A stretch of DNA of 64,000 bases, taken from NCBI RefSeq assembly GCF_014635885.1, contig NZ_BMDR01000001.1, forward strand, positions 124,001 through 188,000, in the 5' to 3' direction. This DNA comes from Acinetobacter vivianii. GTDB lineage: Bacteria; Pseudomonadota; Gammaproteobacteria; Pseudomonadales; Moraxellaceae. Positions within the stretch are counted from its first letter, which is position 1. Each line of letters begins with the position of its first letter. The notes beneath the pieces are model-generated. The model was not told the DNA's origin and made no database searches. It saw only the letters and a list, made by a program, of their open reading frames with translations. This document shows, piece by piece, positions 1-8,813 of the stretch. A program made the translations under genes and the position numbers.

Positions 1-1
1 T

Positions 2-544
2 CACAGTATTTTCAAAGATGATCCAGATCGTTACATCATCGTGAGTGTCACTTTTAAACTGCTGAAAAAAGCGGATCTCAGATTGAATTATGGTGACTTA
101 AAGCAAGCTGTGGGCGATGAGCTTAACGCAGAAAATTTGCAAAATCAGGTCATCCTTATTCGTCAAAGCAAGTTACCAGATCCGAAAGAATTCCCGAATG
201 TGGGAAGTTTTTTCAAGAACCCGATCTTGTCCCAAGCTGAATTTGACAAAATTACTCAACAATTTCCTAACATACCGCATTATCCACAGCCGAATAGCAA
301 TGTTAAAGTGGCAGCAGGCTGGTTGATTGACCAAACGGGCTGGAAAGGTAAGCAATTAGGGCCAGTTGGCATGTTTCACAAGCAGGCTTTGGTTTTGGTC
401 AATTATGCCGATGCAGCACTGACGGATGTAAAAAATACCTATCAGGCTGTACAAAGTGATGTAAAACAAAAGTTTAGTATTCAGCTCGAACCTGAACCTG
501 TGTTATATAGTGAACACGGTTTGATTCAAGCGCATAGTGGATGA
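2..544 (+). CDS. murB: UDP-N-acetylenolpyruvoylglucosamine reductase MurB, 3' part
   Basis: This is the C-terminal part of MurB, the cytoplasmic FAD enzyme that reduces UDP-GlcNAc-enolpyruvate to UDP-MurNAc in peptidoglycan synthesis. The frame is open from the first bases of the window and begins [13 protein letters not shown], so the gene starts upstream; the GTG at 41 is internal. The motif NVGSFFKNP carries the catalytic serine of the substrate-binding domain, and [10 protein letters not shown] lies where the family ends. The stop overlaps an ATG by four bases (ATGA at 541-544), suggesting translational coupling to the next gene. Confidence 0.93.
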   Translation, partial: HSIFKDDPDRYIIVSVTFKLLKKADLRLNYGDLKQAVGDELNAENLQNQVILIRQSKLPDPKEFPNVGSFFKNPILSQAEFDKITQQFPNIPHYPQPNSNVKVAAGWLIDQTGWKGKQLGPVGMFHKQALVLVNYADAALTDVKNTYQAVQSDVKQKFSIQLEPEPVLYSEHGLIQAHSG

Positions 545-552
545 GGAGATTT

Positions 553-1686
553 ATGGCTAAAGTGCATTGGATGGTCAGTTTAGTACGAGTAATTACCATA
601 TTATTTGTGCTATTGGGCTGTTTTGTACTTTTTTTATATTCACCTTTTTATTCACAACTGGTGGTTAAAGGGCTCAACCGCTTTGTGCCTGTAGATGTGA
701 ATGAGGTCGCAGCACAAAGCCAAAAACCCGCAGCTTTGAGTGAGCATGAGACTTTAGAACCTGGTTCGAATCTGTGGATTGCACGACAGGCTTATCTCAA
801 GTTGATGGAAAGATCTTTTCAGTCAGAGAAATCTGAAGATTTAAGACTGATTCAGGCACGTTATAAATTGCTGCAAGAGCTGATTGCTGAGGAGCAGGAA
901 AAAGAAAGTGCTGAAGAAAAGAAGCAACCGAATATTCCCTTGATGGGTGAGCGACCTGATCAGGATCAGGCAAGTTCAGCAGTCACCATTACAACGCCAT
1001 TAGATTTTCTGCAGTGGAATACACCGGATAATCAGGCTTTGATGGGTAAATACATTGCTTTTTTAGAAACTTATCCAATCGAATTACCTGTCAATGAAGA
1101 TGATAAAGACGAGACCAATAAAGATCTGATTGAGCTGAAAAAGAATAAAGATGGTACACCTGAACCACAAAATATTTCTCAGCCAAATGCCATTGTTGTG
1201 CTGGGCGGCGGTTTAACGCTGGGCGCAAATGGTAAAGATATCGTGGTAAACAATTACACCCGTTTGCGTTTGGAAAAAACGCTTCAGGTCGAGCAAAAAT
1301 ATGCTTTGCCTATCGTGTTGAGTGGTGTTGAAGCGCCTTATATGCAGGCGTGGTTAAAAGAGCGTGGCATAGAGGCAAAACTTCTTGAAAATAGAAGTAT
1401 GAATACCTGTGAAAACACCAGATTCAGCTCTTTATTGCTACAAAAGAAAGGTGGGGCGCCAACGGTGATCCTCATTACCGATGAATATCACATGCCTCGT
1501 ACCCGCCGTTTATTTGCCTTAAGCGGTATTGAAACGGTTCCTGTCATTGCACCTATGCCAACCACTTTGACAGACTGGCGTCCTAGCGAACAAAACTATG
1601 ACCACAGTCGCCGTGCAAACTACGAAATGCTGGCAACAATTCGTGATATGTTGATTGGTTCAAGTGATTGTCGAGAGATACCATAA
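553..1686 (+). CDS. YdcF/ElyC/SanA-family (DUF218) membrane-anchored protein
   Basis: This 377-residue protein has one N-terminal membrane segment (about residues 10-35), a charged, probably disordered linker, and a C-terminal DUF218 domain. The domain starts at NAIVVLGGGL and includes ENRSMNTCENT and TDEYHMPRTRRLF, typical of the YdcF/SanA/ElyC family linked to envelope integrity. I chose ATG 553 because GAGGAG lies about six bases upstream; an ATG at 541 that overlaps the murB stop lacks such a site. It probably forms an operon with murB and the hydrolase that follows. The acidic insert between membrane anchor and domain is longer than in the short E. coli members. Confidence 0.85.
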   Translation: MAKVHWMVSLVRVITILFVLLGCFVLFLYSPFYSQLVVKGLNRFVPVDVNEVAAQSQKPAALSEHETLEPGSNLWIARQAYLKLMERSFQSEKSEDLRLIQARYKLLQELIAEEQEKESAEEKKQPNIPLMGERPDQDQASSAVTITTPLDFLQWNTPDNQALMGKYIAFLETYPIELPVNEDDKDETNKDLIELKKNKDGTPEPQNISQPNAIVVLGGGLTLGANGKDIVVNNYTRLRLEKTLQVEQKYALPIVLSGVEAPYMQAWLKERGIEAKLLENRSMNTCENTRFSSLLLQKKGGAPTVILITDEYHMPRTRRLFALSGIETVPVIAPMPTTLTDWRPSEQNYDHSRRANYEMLATIRDMLIGSSDCREIP

Positions 1687-2714
1687 TGTCCAATATTCCA
1701 TTTTTAAATCCGACAATTCTAAAACAACTGGATTTGCCTGTTCCAAATCGTGAAACCACACCGCAGGTACTGGAACCTTTGGATCTATCAGCGATAGTCG
1801 AGCCATCAAAACCATTACAGGCTTATCGCAAACTCTATGGTTTAAATTTGCTGGATTGTGAACATTGGCAAGGTTATGTGGAAATGCCATTGTTTCGTTT
1901 GCATGTGCAGGTCTTCCAGCCGAAACAGCAAAAGATTCAGGGTACCGTGTGCTTATTACATGGTTATCTGGAACATAGTGGTATTTATCAACCCATTATC
2001 AAGGAAATTCTGGATCAGGGATTTAGTATTGTGACCTATGATCTTCCTGGACATGGTCTCAGTAATGGTTCACCTGCGAGTATTCAGAATTTTGATCATT
2101 ATCAGCAAGTCTTACATGCTGTTTATGATGCAGTTCGTGGTGCCAAGCAATTACCAAAACCGTGGTTGGGAATTGGGCAAAGTACGGGTGGTGCCATCTG
2201 GATGCATCATTTACTCGAATTTGCTGAACGCCGCGAAGACCCAATTGTGGATCGGGTTTTATTACTTTCTCCATTGATTCGACCAGCAAAAACGGCATGG
2301 TGGCATAACTCGGTCGGGCTGGGTATTATCCGCCGTATTAAGAGTCAAGTGCCGCGACATTTCCGTCGTAATAATCACAACCCCGAGTTTCTACGTTTTA
2401 TCCGCCTAACTGATCCTTTGCAGCCTCGGATGATGGGGATGGACTGGATTCTTGCGATGTCGAAGTGGATGCTTGAAATGGAGCAGCGCCCAGCTTGCCG
2501 TATTCCGGTCTGGTTAGCGCAGGGTGCTCTCGATCAAACTGTGGATTGGCGTTATAACATTGAATATATTCGTCGGAAGTTTCGATTACAGACTTTGCTG
2601 ATGTTAGAAGAAGGCTCACACCAATTGATTAATGAGCGTGCGGATATTCGTGCGGCGCTGACTGGTCTGATTCCAGCATTTTTACATGCGAAACCTAACC
2701 ATTATTACTACTGA
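1686..2714 (+). CDS. Alpha/beta hydrolase, monoacylglycerol lipase/lysophospholipase-like
   Basis: This 342-residue protein has the alpha/beta-hydrolase fold of the serine aminopeptidase S33 / lysophospholipase group. Visible motifs are LLHGYLEHSG (oxyanion-hole region, about residue 91), YDLPGHGLS (about 118), GQSTGG with nucleophile Ser166, an Asp in GALDQTVDW, and His in EEGSHQLI near the C-terminus. It has no signal peptide. The ATG at 1686 overlaps the stop of the DUF218 gene by one base (TAATG), so the two are probably cotranscribed. The substrate is probably an acyl ester such as a lysophospholipid or monoacylglycerol; that part is inferred from the family. Confidence 0.85.
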   Translation: MSNIPFLNPTILKQLDLPVPNRETTPQVLEPLDLSAIVEPSKPLQAYRKLYGLNLLDCEHWQGYVEMPLFRLHVQVFQPKQQKIQGTVCLLHGYLEHSGIYQPIIKEILDQGFSIVTYDLPGHGLSNGSPASIQNFDHYQQVLHAVYDAVRGAKQLPKPWLGIGQSTGGAIWMHHLLEFAERREDPIVDRVLLLSPLIRPAKTAWWHNSVGLGIIRRIKSQVPRHFRRNNHNPEFLRFIRLTDPLQPRMMGMDWILAMSKWMLEMEQRPACRIPVWLAQGALDQTVDWRYNIEYIRRKFRLQTLLMLEEGSHQLINERADIRAALTGLIPAFLHAKPNHYYY

Positions 2715-2796
2715 TTTTACTTTTTTAGCCATTACTTAAGTGATAGAATCCCGAATATTATAAAAAATATCAATGCATTAGATATTCGGGGAAATA

Positions 2797-3315
2797 ATGA
2801 AAAAAGGTACATTAAGGGGTTTTTGTGTCTTTATTCTGCTCTGTACTGCTTTTCCAGTTTGTGCAGAAGAGCTATATAAATGTGTAACCAATCAGGGTAC
2901 AACCTATCAAAGTCGGCCATGTGCGATTCAATCCAGCCAAAAAACGGCTTGTACAGGCTCGGTTGCTGATGGTTTTACGGGTGATTGCCGTAAGATGGAG
3001 CAACAACGGCAGCAAGCCATTATGCATGAGAAAAATGCTTATACACAGGATTTGGCAAGCAATAAAACGAGAACCGTGACTTCTAGATCCGAATTTCAAA
3101 AAACCATACTTGAGTTCAGCCAATGTAAACAGCGCATTCAGGCTTTGCAGAGATTCGCCCGTTATACAGATCGTCCAGCGCAATTGCTAGAAAATAATAG
3201 TCAGCTTTATGCAGCAAGAATCTGCACTGAAGATGGCGGTATTTATTTAAGTTGCAATGCATCTACCAATACTTTGGTGACCCAGACCAGTTCCACCTGT
3301 TCATTTAAACGTTAA
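2797..3315 (+). CDS. Exported DUF4124-like cysteine-rich protein
   Basis: This 172-residue protein has a signal peptide ending near PVCA-EEL, followed by ELYKCVTNQGTTYQSRPC, which resembles the DUF4124 fold (short beta strands that begin Y-C and end PC). A helical, charged middle and a C-terminal part with four further cysteines suggest disulfides in the periplasm. A GGGGAA ribosome-binding site precedes the ATG. It is followed by two more small envelope genes on the same strand. The function is unknown. Confidence 0.75.
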   Translation: MKKGTLRGFCVFILLCTAFPVCAEELYKCVTNQGTTYQSRPCAIQSSQKTACTGSVADGFTGDCRKMEQQRQQAIMHEKNAYTQDLASNKTRTVTSRSEFQKTILEFSQCKQRIQALQRFARYTDRPAQLLENNSQLYAARICTEDGGIYLSCNASTNTLVTQTSSTCSFKR

Positions 3316-3372
3316 ACATGGGTTATCTTAAGTTATTCATTTTCAAATATTAAAATAACAAGGAAATGCGCA

Positions 3373-4101
3373 ATGAGAGCAGCATTTATTGTAATTGGGG
3401 CTATTTTCACAGTTTTCTTTTTGTTAAATCATTGCTCACAGCACGAGTTAACCTCTGGGCAAGCTGTACAGAACAATCCAGTTGAGCAACGTCAGAACCT
3501 TCTGGATCAGATTATTTTACTACAACAGCTGAAACAACATGCCTTTAAAGACTACGAAAGTATTCAGCAAACGGCCAATGCTGCAGTTCAAACCGAAGAA
3601 ATGCTTGCTGCCGTCAGCAGTACTTTGTGGTGGAAACTTCGAGAGATTGTTGAGAAGCAAGCAGATGACGAGGGACAACGTTTATGGGCAAAAGCCTATT
3701 TACAGCAACTTTATGATGCCAAACGCAGAGGCAATTGTTTCCCGATTGCATTTCCTCTCTATGCTAAAACAACGCTAGATGAACGAAGAAATTTGCTGAG
3801 TGTCGCCACGCAACAACAGACCGCCGCTGCGCTTGATTATATTTTAACTCATCAAGGCACGCATTCAGTGGTAGACCGCATGCAAGCTCCGCCAGCGTGG
3901 ATTCAGATTGCAGAAAAGTTAAGACAGGATTATGGGGCCGATGCGGACTTGATCAATGCGGGTGAAACTGCGCAGGACAAAAATAAACAGTGTGAAGTCG
4001 TTATACGAACTTTTGAATACATTTTATCTTTACCTGTGGAACAGCAAGGTCCTGTGGTTCGCTGGATGCTAGATCGTCATATTGCAGTGAGTGTTTTTTA
4101 A
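3373..4101 (+). CDS. Hypothetical membrane-anchored or exported protein
   Basis: This 242-residue protein has an N-terminal hydrophobic segment (residues 3-19) followed by NHCSQ, where a lipobox-like cysteine is possible but the preceding LLNH is not a good lipobox. The remainder is mostly helical, glutamine-rich and soluble, with cysteines in the GNCFP and NKQCEV segments. AAGGAAAT lies eight bases upstream of the ATG. It ends directly against the next start (TAA then ATG), indicating an operon with the lipoprotein that follows. I recognise no domain. Confidence 0.75.
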   Translation: MRAAFIVIGAIFTVFFLLNHCSQHELTSGQAVQNNPVEQRQNLLDQIILLQQLKQHAFKDYESIQQTANAAVQTEEMLAAVSSTLWWKLREIVEKQADDEGQRLWAKAYLQQLYDAKRRGNCFPIAFPLYAKTTLDERRNLLSVATQQQTAAALDYILTHQGTHSVVDRMQAPPAWIQIAEKLRQDYGADADLINAGETAQDKNKQCEVVIRTFEYILSLPVEQQGPVVRWMLDRHIAVSVF

Positions 4102-4755
4102 ATGAAAGGATTTAGTAAAAATTCTCATCTCAAAGCTAGAATGAATTGGATTCGAGCTGTATTCATGCTGGGTGTCAGTATCATTTTAATTGCATGCGGT
4201 CAGGTGAAACATGAGCCCAAAGCTGGAGAATATGGCGAAAATCTGGTGAATTCGATCCTGTTAACTTCGAGTGAGATTCAGGCTTTAAATAAGGCCGTCA
4301 TTGATAAACCGAAGGACACTTTTCAACGACCAAATGTGGGAATTAGCTTTCAGGCGGATGCAACAAAAAATCCTTATCGTTTTGTGCTTGTTGTGAAAGG
4401 TGTAACCATACAGTCTGGTGAAACCGAGTTGAAGTGGATGGGAGGTGTTCAAAGTGAGACCTCGAATGGCTATCATCCTGAAGTATTTCAGAGCAATGAT
4501 CGGCATGATTATGAGGCAAATGAACCCATCTTGCTGGTGATTAGTTCAGATCCATTTTCAGTGAGTGAGTCGAATAACGGGATGAATTACGCCGTTCATG
4601 CTGAATTGATGGGAGCCACAAATATTCAATTTCAGTCTGTAGACGTACAAATCTGGCAAGGTAAGGGCTCACAGTACAATTGGACGTCTTATCTGAAATT
4701 CTTGTTGATTCTGATGATTGCAATTTTTGCTATTTATCGCTTAATTAGCCGCTAA
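4102..4755 (+). CDS. Hypothetical lipoprotein with C-terminal membrane helix
   Basis: This 217-residue protein has an N-terminal signal with lipobox ILIAC-GQ and a C-terminal hydrophobic helix (FLLILMIAIFAIYRLI), so it may be held at the membrane at both ends. The middle looks like beta-rich extracytoplasmic sequence. Translation may begin at ATG 4102, directly after the upstream stop, or at ATG 4141; neither has a strong ribosome-binding site, and 4102 fits coupling to the preceding gene. No domain is recognised. A bidirectional terminator follows. Confidence 0.72.
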   Translation: MKGFSKNSHLKARMNWIRAVFMLGVSIILIACGQVKHEPKAGEYGENLVNSILLTSSEIQALNKAVIDKPKDTFQRPNVGISFQADATKNPYRFVLVVKGVTIQSGETELKWMGGVQSETSNGYHPEVFQSNDRHDYEANEPILLVISSDPFSVSESNNGMNYAVHAELMGATNIQFQSVDVQIWQGKGSQYNWTSYLKFLLILMIAIFAIYRLISR

Positions 4756-4775
4756 TTGTTTCTTGTATATGCCAT

Positions 4776-4806
4776 AAAAAAGCCACTCTTGAGTGGCCTT
4801 TTTTAC
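4776..4806. terminator. Bidirectional rho-independent terminator
   Basis: The stem AGCCACTC / GAGTGGC is flanked by an A-run on one side and a T-run on the other. It sits between two convergent genes, so it can end transcription from both sides. Confidence 0.85.
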
Positions 4807-4811
4807 AAAAA

Positions 4812-6482
4812 TTAGAAATGATTTGGGTCGGCAAGTTTCCACATGCGATAGTAGAAATTGTCTTCATCTTTTAAATCACCAAGCAACAACTCATTTTCCT
4901 TTAAGAAGAAATGGATCTGTGCATAGTTTTTAATTTCACGATCATTCATACGTTGAGCTAAATGATGCGCTTTAATTTCTGAAGGATGATTGAGGCCAGC
5001 CGCTGCGATCATTTCAGAAAGTGCATGTAGGGTGTTCTTATGGAAGTTAAAGACACGTTCTGCTTTACTTGGAACATCAATCGCTTTTTGACGGTCTTTA
5101 TCTTGTGTCGCAACACCTACTGGACATTGGTTGGTATGACAGCTTTGTGCCTGAATACAGCCTACTGCAAACATAAAGCCACGTGCTGAATTGACCCAGT
5201 CTGCGCCCAATGCAAAAGTACTGGCAATATCGAAGGCGCTGATCATTTTACCACTGGCACCAATTTTGATTTGGTCACGTAACCCAGCACCGACCAGCGT
5301 GTTATGTACAAAGCGTAAACCTTCTCTTAAAGGGGTCCCAATATAGTCACTGAACTCGATTGGTGCTGCGCCTGTACCACCTTCTGAACCATCTACCACC
5401 ACAAAATCAGGCACAATTTTAGTTTCCAGCATGGCTTTCACAATGCTCATAAACTGCCAAGGCTGACCGATACATAATTTAAAGCCAACCGGTTTGCCTC
5501 CAGAAAGTTCACGAAGCTGCTGGATAAAGTGCATCATTTCAATCGGGGTATTAAAGCTTGGGTGTTTAGACGGTGAAATACAGTCATGATCACGGGAAAT
5601 ACCACGGATAGCGGCAATTTCTTCTGTAATCTTATGCTTTGGCAAAATACCGCCATGACCCGGTTTTGCACCTTGAGAAAGCTTCACCTCAATCATTTTG
5701 ATCTTTGGGTTTTTTGCCTGTTCAGCAAATTTTTCTGGTGAAAATAGACCTTGTGGCGTACGGCAACCGAAATAGCCACTGGCAATTTGCCAGACAATGT
5801 CACCACCATTTTCTAAATGGTAAGGACTTAAGCTACCTTCGCCTGTGTCATGATAAAAGTTACCTAAAGCTGCACCTTTATTGAGTGCACGAATCGCATT
5901 TGCACTCAAACTGCCAAAACTCATTGCAGAGATATTCATAATCGATGCGCTGTAAGGCTGGCTACATTGTGCATTACCAATCTGTACACGAAATGAAGCT
6001 GGGTCAGATGGCGGGCAAGGTGCAATTGAATGGACAATAAAACGGTAATTTGGATCATAAACATCAATAATTGACCCAAACGGTTTATCTGCATTTTCAT
6101 TCTTGGCACGTTGATAAACCAGACTACGTTGCATGCGTGAAAAGGGAAGCGCATCCTGATCTGATTCAATGAAATACTGACGGATTTCTGGACGGACATC
6201 TTCAAAAATAAAACGGAAATGTCCCAGAATCGGGTAGTTTCTTAAAATGGCATGTTTCTTTTGCAATAAATCATGGAGACCTACCAAACTGAGTAAACTG
6301 GTGACTAACCACAGACCATTGAGCAAGGTGTCTGAAATAAAGTAATAAATACTATGTGGCGTATAAATTGTTTTGAACCACGTAATACTTAAAGCAATGA
6401 AAATACAAAGAAACCAAACAGAATGTCTTGAAAAGAAAGTGTTAAGTAATTTATGTCTTATAGCTTGTGCTGGACTAGCCAT
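4812..6482 (-). CDS. GltB-like FMN-binding glutamate synthase family protein, membrane-anchored
   Basis: This 556-residue protein has two N-terminal hydrophobic segments (about residues 20-65) followed by the central and FMN domains of glutamate synthase. GEGSLSPYH, SQGAKPGHGG, DGSEGGTGAAP and CIQAQSCHTNQCPVG, the last supplying the cysteine cluster for the [3Fe-4S] centre, are all present. It lacks the glutaminase domain. Members of this stand-alone family are often annotated as glutamate synthase, but their substrate is not established. I prefer the start at 6482 (MASPAQAIRHK) over an upstream ATG at 6527 because AGGA lies upstream and the extra residues look non-coding. It is monocistronic and convergent with the lipoprotein gene. 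Confidence 0.88.
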   Translation of the reverse strand: MASPAQAIRHKLLNTFFSRHSVWFLCIFIALSITWFKTIYTPHSIYYFISDTLLNGLWLVTSLLSLVGLHDLLQKKHAILRNYPILGHFRFIFEDVRPEIRQYFIESDQDALPFSRMQRSLVYQRAKNENADKPFGSIIDVYDPNYRFIVHSIAPCPPSDPASFRVQIGNAQCSQPYSASIMNISAMSFGSLSANAIRALNKGAALGNFYHDTGEGSLSPYHLENGGDIVWQIASGYFGCRTPQGLFSPEKFAEQAKNPKIKMIEVKLSQGAKPGHGGILPKHKITEEIAAIRGISRDHDCISPSKHPSFNTPIEMMHFIQQLRELSGGKPVGFKLCIGQPWQFMSIVKAMLETKIVPDFVVVDGSEGGTGAAPIEFSDYIGTPLREGLRFVHNTLVGAGLRDQIKIGASGKMISAFDIASTFALGADWVNSARGFMFAVGCIQAQSCHTNQCPVGVATQDKDRQKAIDVPSKAERVFNFHKNTLHALSEMIAAAGLNHPSEIKAHHLAQRMNDREIKNYAQIHFFLKENELLLGDLKDEDNFYYRMWKLADPNHF

Positions 6483-6776
6483 AGCCAGGAGATTCCTAAA
6501 AATAAAGCAATGGACAAACGATGCCAAGAACTAGCCTGAACCACAAGTAACGAATTGTTAGATATGAGAATTATTCTCTTATGAATTGAGTTTTTATGGA
6601 TTACATCGGTACAAAAAAAATTTAGATTAGGAGCTAAATATTCTATAATTATTACTAAATATGAATCTATTATCATAAAAACAATATAGGACACAATAAA
6701 AGTAAAAATGATTACAAATTGAAAAAATTAATTTTAGATAATAAGGAAGAATACAAAAAAGTGGAGGACCCTCGAA
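6483..6776. other. AT-rich divergent intergenic region
   Basis: These 294 bases separate the divergent GltB-like gene and the first PQYL-family gene. They are very AT-rich and must hold promoters for both. I see no convincing operator, RNA gene or coding sequence. Confidence 0.5.
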
Positions 6777-7229
6777 ATGCCACAATATTTGCGTATTGCT
6801 GAAAAAGTTTATAAAAACCTTAAAGACGAAAATAAGTTTACGCAAGCTCCAGCCGAATATATCAATTATTTACTCAAGCAAATTCGTAAAGAGCTGAAAG
6901 GGACGGATATGAAGCTTATTTATAATTTTATTGAGTTTAATTCTGGTTTTAAAAACCAGATTATAGATGGTTACTTAAATATAGATGTCAGTTTAATTCC
7001 AAATTATAAATATCAGGATGAGTTTGTGCTGTGGTTAGCGGGATTCATTGAGAAAATTACAGTTGGCGGGAAAAAGAGAATTCCGCCGATTGTAGAAAAT
7101 ATCCCACCCGAATTTACAGTGCATAGCGACCTTAAGCAGATCGGATTCATGAGCAATGATAAAAATGCAGAACAGATAATTTCCTATTTTAAGCATGGAG
7201 ATTTTATTAATAGTTTCAATCGACATTAG
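6777..7229 (+). CDS. PQYL-family protein of unknown function, paralogue 1
   Basis: This 150-residue soluble protein belongs to a family I do not recognise, present four times in this window. It begins MPQYLRIAEKVY; conserved elements are a helical N-terminal half, DVSLIP, LWLAGFI, GGKK..PPI, IPPEF and a C-terminal SYFK. There is no signal peptide or membrane helix. GTGGAGGA lies upstream of the ATG, very like the site before paralogue 4, its closest relative. It opens the stress island and precedes the hemerythrin gene. Its role is unknown; context suggests a stress function, which is inference only. Confidence 0.85.
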   Translation: MPQYLRIAEKVYKNLKDENKFTQAPAEYINYLLKQIRKELKGTDMKLIYNFIEFNSGFKNQIIDGYLNIDVSLIPNYKYQDEFVLWLAGFIEKITVGGKKRIPPIVENIPPEFTVHSDLKQIGFMSNDKNAEQIISYFKHGDFINSFNRH

Positions 7230-7249
7230 CCAAACATTGCCAGCATGGA

Positions 7250-7276
7250 GGAGTGTTGATCCAGCATCAATACTCC
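7250..7276 (+). terminator. Hairpin after PQYL paralogue 1
   Basis: The arms GGAGTGTTGA and TCAATACTCC pair over ten bases with one G-U pair around a seven-base loop. The T-run that follows is weak, so termination may be partial. Confidence 0.5.
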
Positions 7277-7383
7277 TTAAATGAGTAGAAGCCAGTAAGA
7301 TATTAAAATAAAGTGTTTTTAGAAATAGTTTATCAAACTGATTTTTAATATAAATTTTTCACTATAGCCTAAAGAGATAAAAT

Positions 7384-7863
7384 ATGCCAAAACGTGAAAA
7401 AGAATTGACGATATTTGAAGCTTTGCGAGAAAGTCATGAAAAGCAAAGAGCATTTTCTGAAAAGCTCATCCAAACCTCGGGAGATACAACAGAAAGACGA
7501 GAGCTATTTGAATTGTTAAAAAATGAGCTATTTGCGCATGCAGTAGCTGAGGATCGCTTTCTATATATTCCATTGATGATGTCTGATGCAGGCTTGAACA
7601 TCACCCGACATGCTTTATCTGAGCACCATGAAATGGATGAGTTACTGGAAAAACTCACAGAGACTGAATTTAGTAATTCTGGTTGGCTCGCGATTGCCAA
7701 GAAATTATCTGAAGTGGTGCATCATCATTTACAAGAGGAGGAGCATAGTTTCTTCCAGCAAGCAGGTAAAATTTTAGCTGATGATCAAAAAAAGGAGCTT
7801 GCTCAGAAATATCAGACAGAATATACAAAATATTTGAATAAAGACAAAGATAGTCTGACCTGA
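7384..7863 (+). CDS. Hemerythrin-like HHE-domain protein
   Basis: This 159-residue four-helix protein is predicted to bind a diiron centre like other HHE/hemerythrin cation-binding proteins. Candidate ligands are His18, His52 with Glu56, His76, His81/His82 with Glu83, and the cluster HHHLQEEEH at 113-121. Bacterial members bind O2 or NO or act in iron and oxidative-stress defence; the specific role here is unknown. It has no signal peptide. A promoter region of about 150 bases precedes it and a clear terminator follows, so it is probably monocistronic. It lies within the stress island that also holds katE. Confidence 0.88.
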   Translation: MPKREKELTIFEALRESHEKQRAFSEKLIQTSGDTTERRELFELLKNELFAHAVAEDRFLYIPLMMSDAGLNITRHALSEHHEMDELLEKLTETEFSNSGWLAIAKKLSEVVHHHLQEEEHSFFQQAGKILADDQKKELAQKYQTEYTKYLNKDKDSLT

Positions 7864-7888
7864 ATATAATAAAGTTTAAAATATTTAT

Positions 7889-7913
7889 ACCCTCTTTATG
7901 AGGGTTTTTATTT
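7889..7913 (+). terminator. Rho-independent terminator after hemerythrin gene
   Basis: The stem ACCCTC / GAGGGT has a five-base loop and is followed by TTTTATTT. Confidence 0.85.
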
Positions 7914-8045
7914 CAATAAGTTTCTATATCTATTTCAATATATTTCTTTCTTTACTTGAAGTCATCGTCATTAACTTAAAAAAAATTCTTATAACGGTTT
8001 TTAACAAAGAATTTATTTAGTCTGAAACTGTAAATAGTTCATTGA

Positions 8046-8076
8046 TTGAAACTTCTATCTCATCAGAAGGTTTCAA
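8046..8076 (+). promoter_or_regulatory. 5' leader hairpin upstream of glycine-zipper gene
   Basis: TTGAAACTTCT and AGAAGGTTTCAA are near-perfect complementary arms with an eight-base loop. They lie about 25 bases upstream of the start codon, just before the AAGGAG ribosome-binding site. The hairpin could affect mRNA stability or translation, but this is untested. Confidence 0.4.
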
Positions 8077-8101
8077 GTAAATATTTTTAAGGAGAATAAC
8101 C

Positions 8102-8647
8102 ATGACAAATAATGACCAATATGATCGTGAACGTATTAAAAATTCATCTGACGAAGTGAAAAAAGAATTAAATGCAGATCCAATTACCGGTGAACCTGGT
8201 TCACATCCAGTCGGCACGGGTGTTGGGGCAGCAGGTGGTGCGGTTGCAGGTGCTACCATTGGTAGTGCTGGTGGACCTGTAGGGACATTAGTCGGTGGCG
8301 CCGTTGGTGCTTTTGTTGGTGGATTAGCTGGTAATGCAGTCGGTGAGGCCATTGATCCTACGGTAGAAGATGCTTACTGGCGCGAAAACTATCTTAACCA
8401 GCCTTATTATAATGAGGCAAAAGCCAAATATCCTGATCTGGACTATGATCGGGATTACCGAGGTGCATATCGCGTAGGTTATGAAAAACGTTATGGATAT
8501 GATCCTGATGTGGCTTTCGAAGAAGTCGAACCTGAGTTAAGAACACATTGGGACCAAGAAGGCAAAGCGGACTCGCGTTTGTCTTGGGAAGAGGCACGAC
8601 ATGCTTCACGTGATGCATGGAATCGCACCACAGATTTGAGCAAATAG
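8102..8647 (+). CDS. Glycine-zipper protein with C-terminal hydrophilic stress domain
   Basis: This 181-residue protein has three parts. The N-terminus (1-38) is charged, and residues 39-83 form a glycine-zipper segment rich in GxxxG and AGGAVAG-type repeats that could insert into or associate with membranes. The C-terminal domain is acidic and aromatic (AYWRENYLNQPYY, YPDLDYDRDYRGAY, SRLSWEEAR). That last domain is shared with the 106-residue protein at 12591-12911. AAGGAG lies eight bases before the ATG. Composition resembles bacterial hydrophilins and stress proteins; Acinetobacter desiccation hydrophilins are known, but I cannot verify homology here. Confidence 0.82.
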   Translation: MTNNDQYDRERIKNSSDEVKKELNADPITGEPGSHPVGTGVGAAGGAVAGATIGSAGGPVGTLVGGAVGAFVGGLAGNAVGEAIDPTVEDAYWRENYLNQPYYNEAKAKYPDLDYDRDYRGAYRVGYEKRYGYDPDVAFEEVEPELRTHWDQEGKADSRLSWEEARHASRDAWNRTTDLSK

Positions 8648-8668
8648 AAAGTTTCTATTAAAGTCTCG

Positions 8669-8700
8669 AAACCCTATTCTTTGTGAATAGGGTTTTTTAT
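8669..8700 (+). terminator. Rho-independent terminator after glycine-zipper gene
   Basis: The stem AACCCTATTC / GAATAGGGTT is followed by TTTTTAT. Confidence 0.88.
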
Positions 8701-8770
8701 ACGTTGGAATATGTCTAGGCAAAAGAAAACCGCCCTTAAAAGGCGGCTGCTGAATGATTTCAGCAAATCA

Positions 8771-8809
8771 ATAGAAGTGTGAACGGTCAAGAGCCCACTT
8801 CTATTTTTG
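8771..8809. terminator. Terminator between convergent genes
   Basis: ATAGAAGTG pairs with CACTTCTAT and is followed on the plus strand by TTTTTG. A smaller CCGCC / GGCGG hairpin sits at 8730-8746. Together they probably insulate the glycine-zipper gene and PQYL paralogue 2. Confidence 0.65.
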
Positions 8810-8813
8810 TGAA

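Noticed and set aside
8017..8352. Proline/alanine-rich minus-strand frame
   Set aside because: It is the antisense of the glycine-zipper coding region and lacks translation signals; the plus-strand gene has an ideal ribosome-binding site and a terminator.
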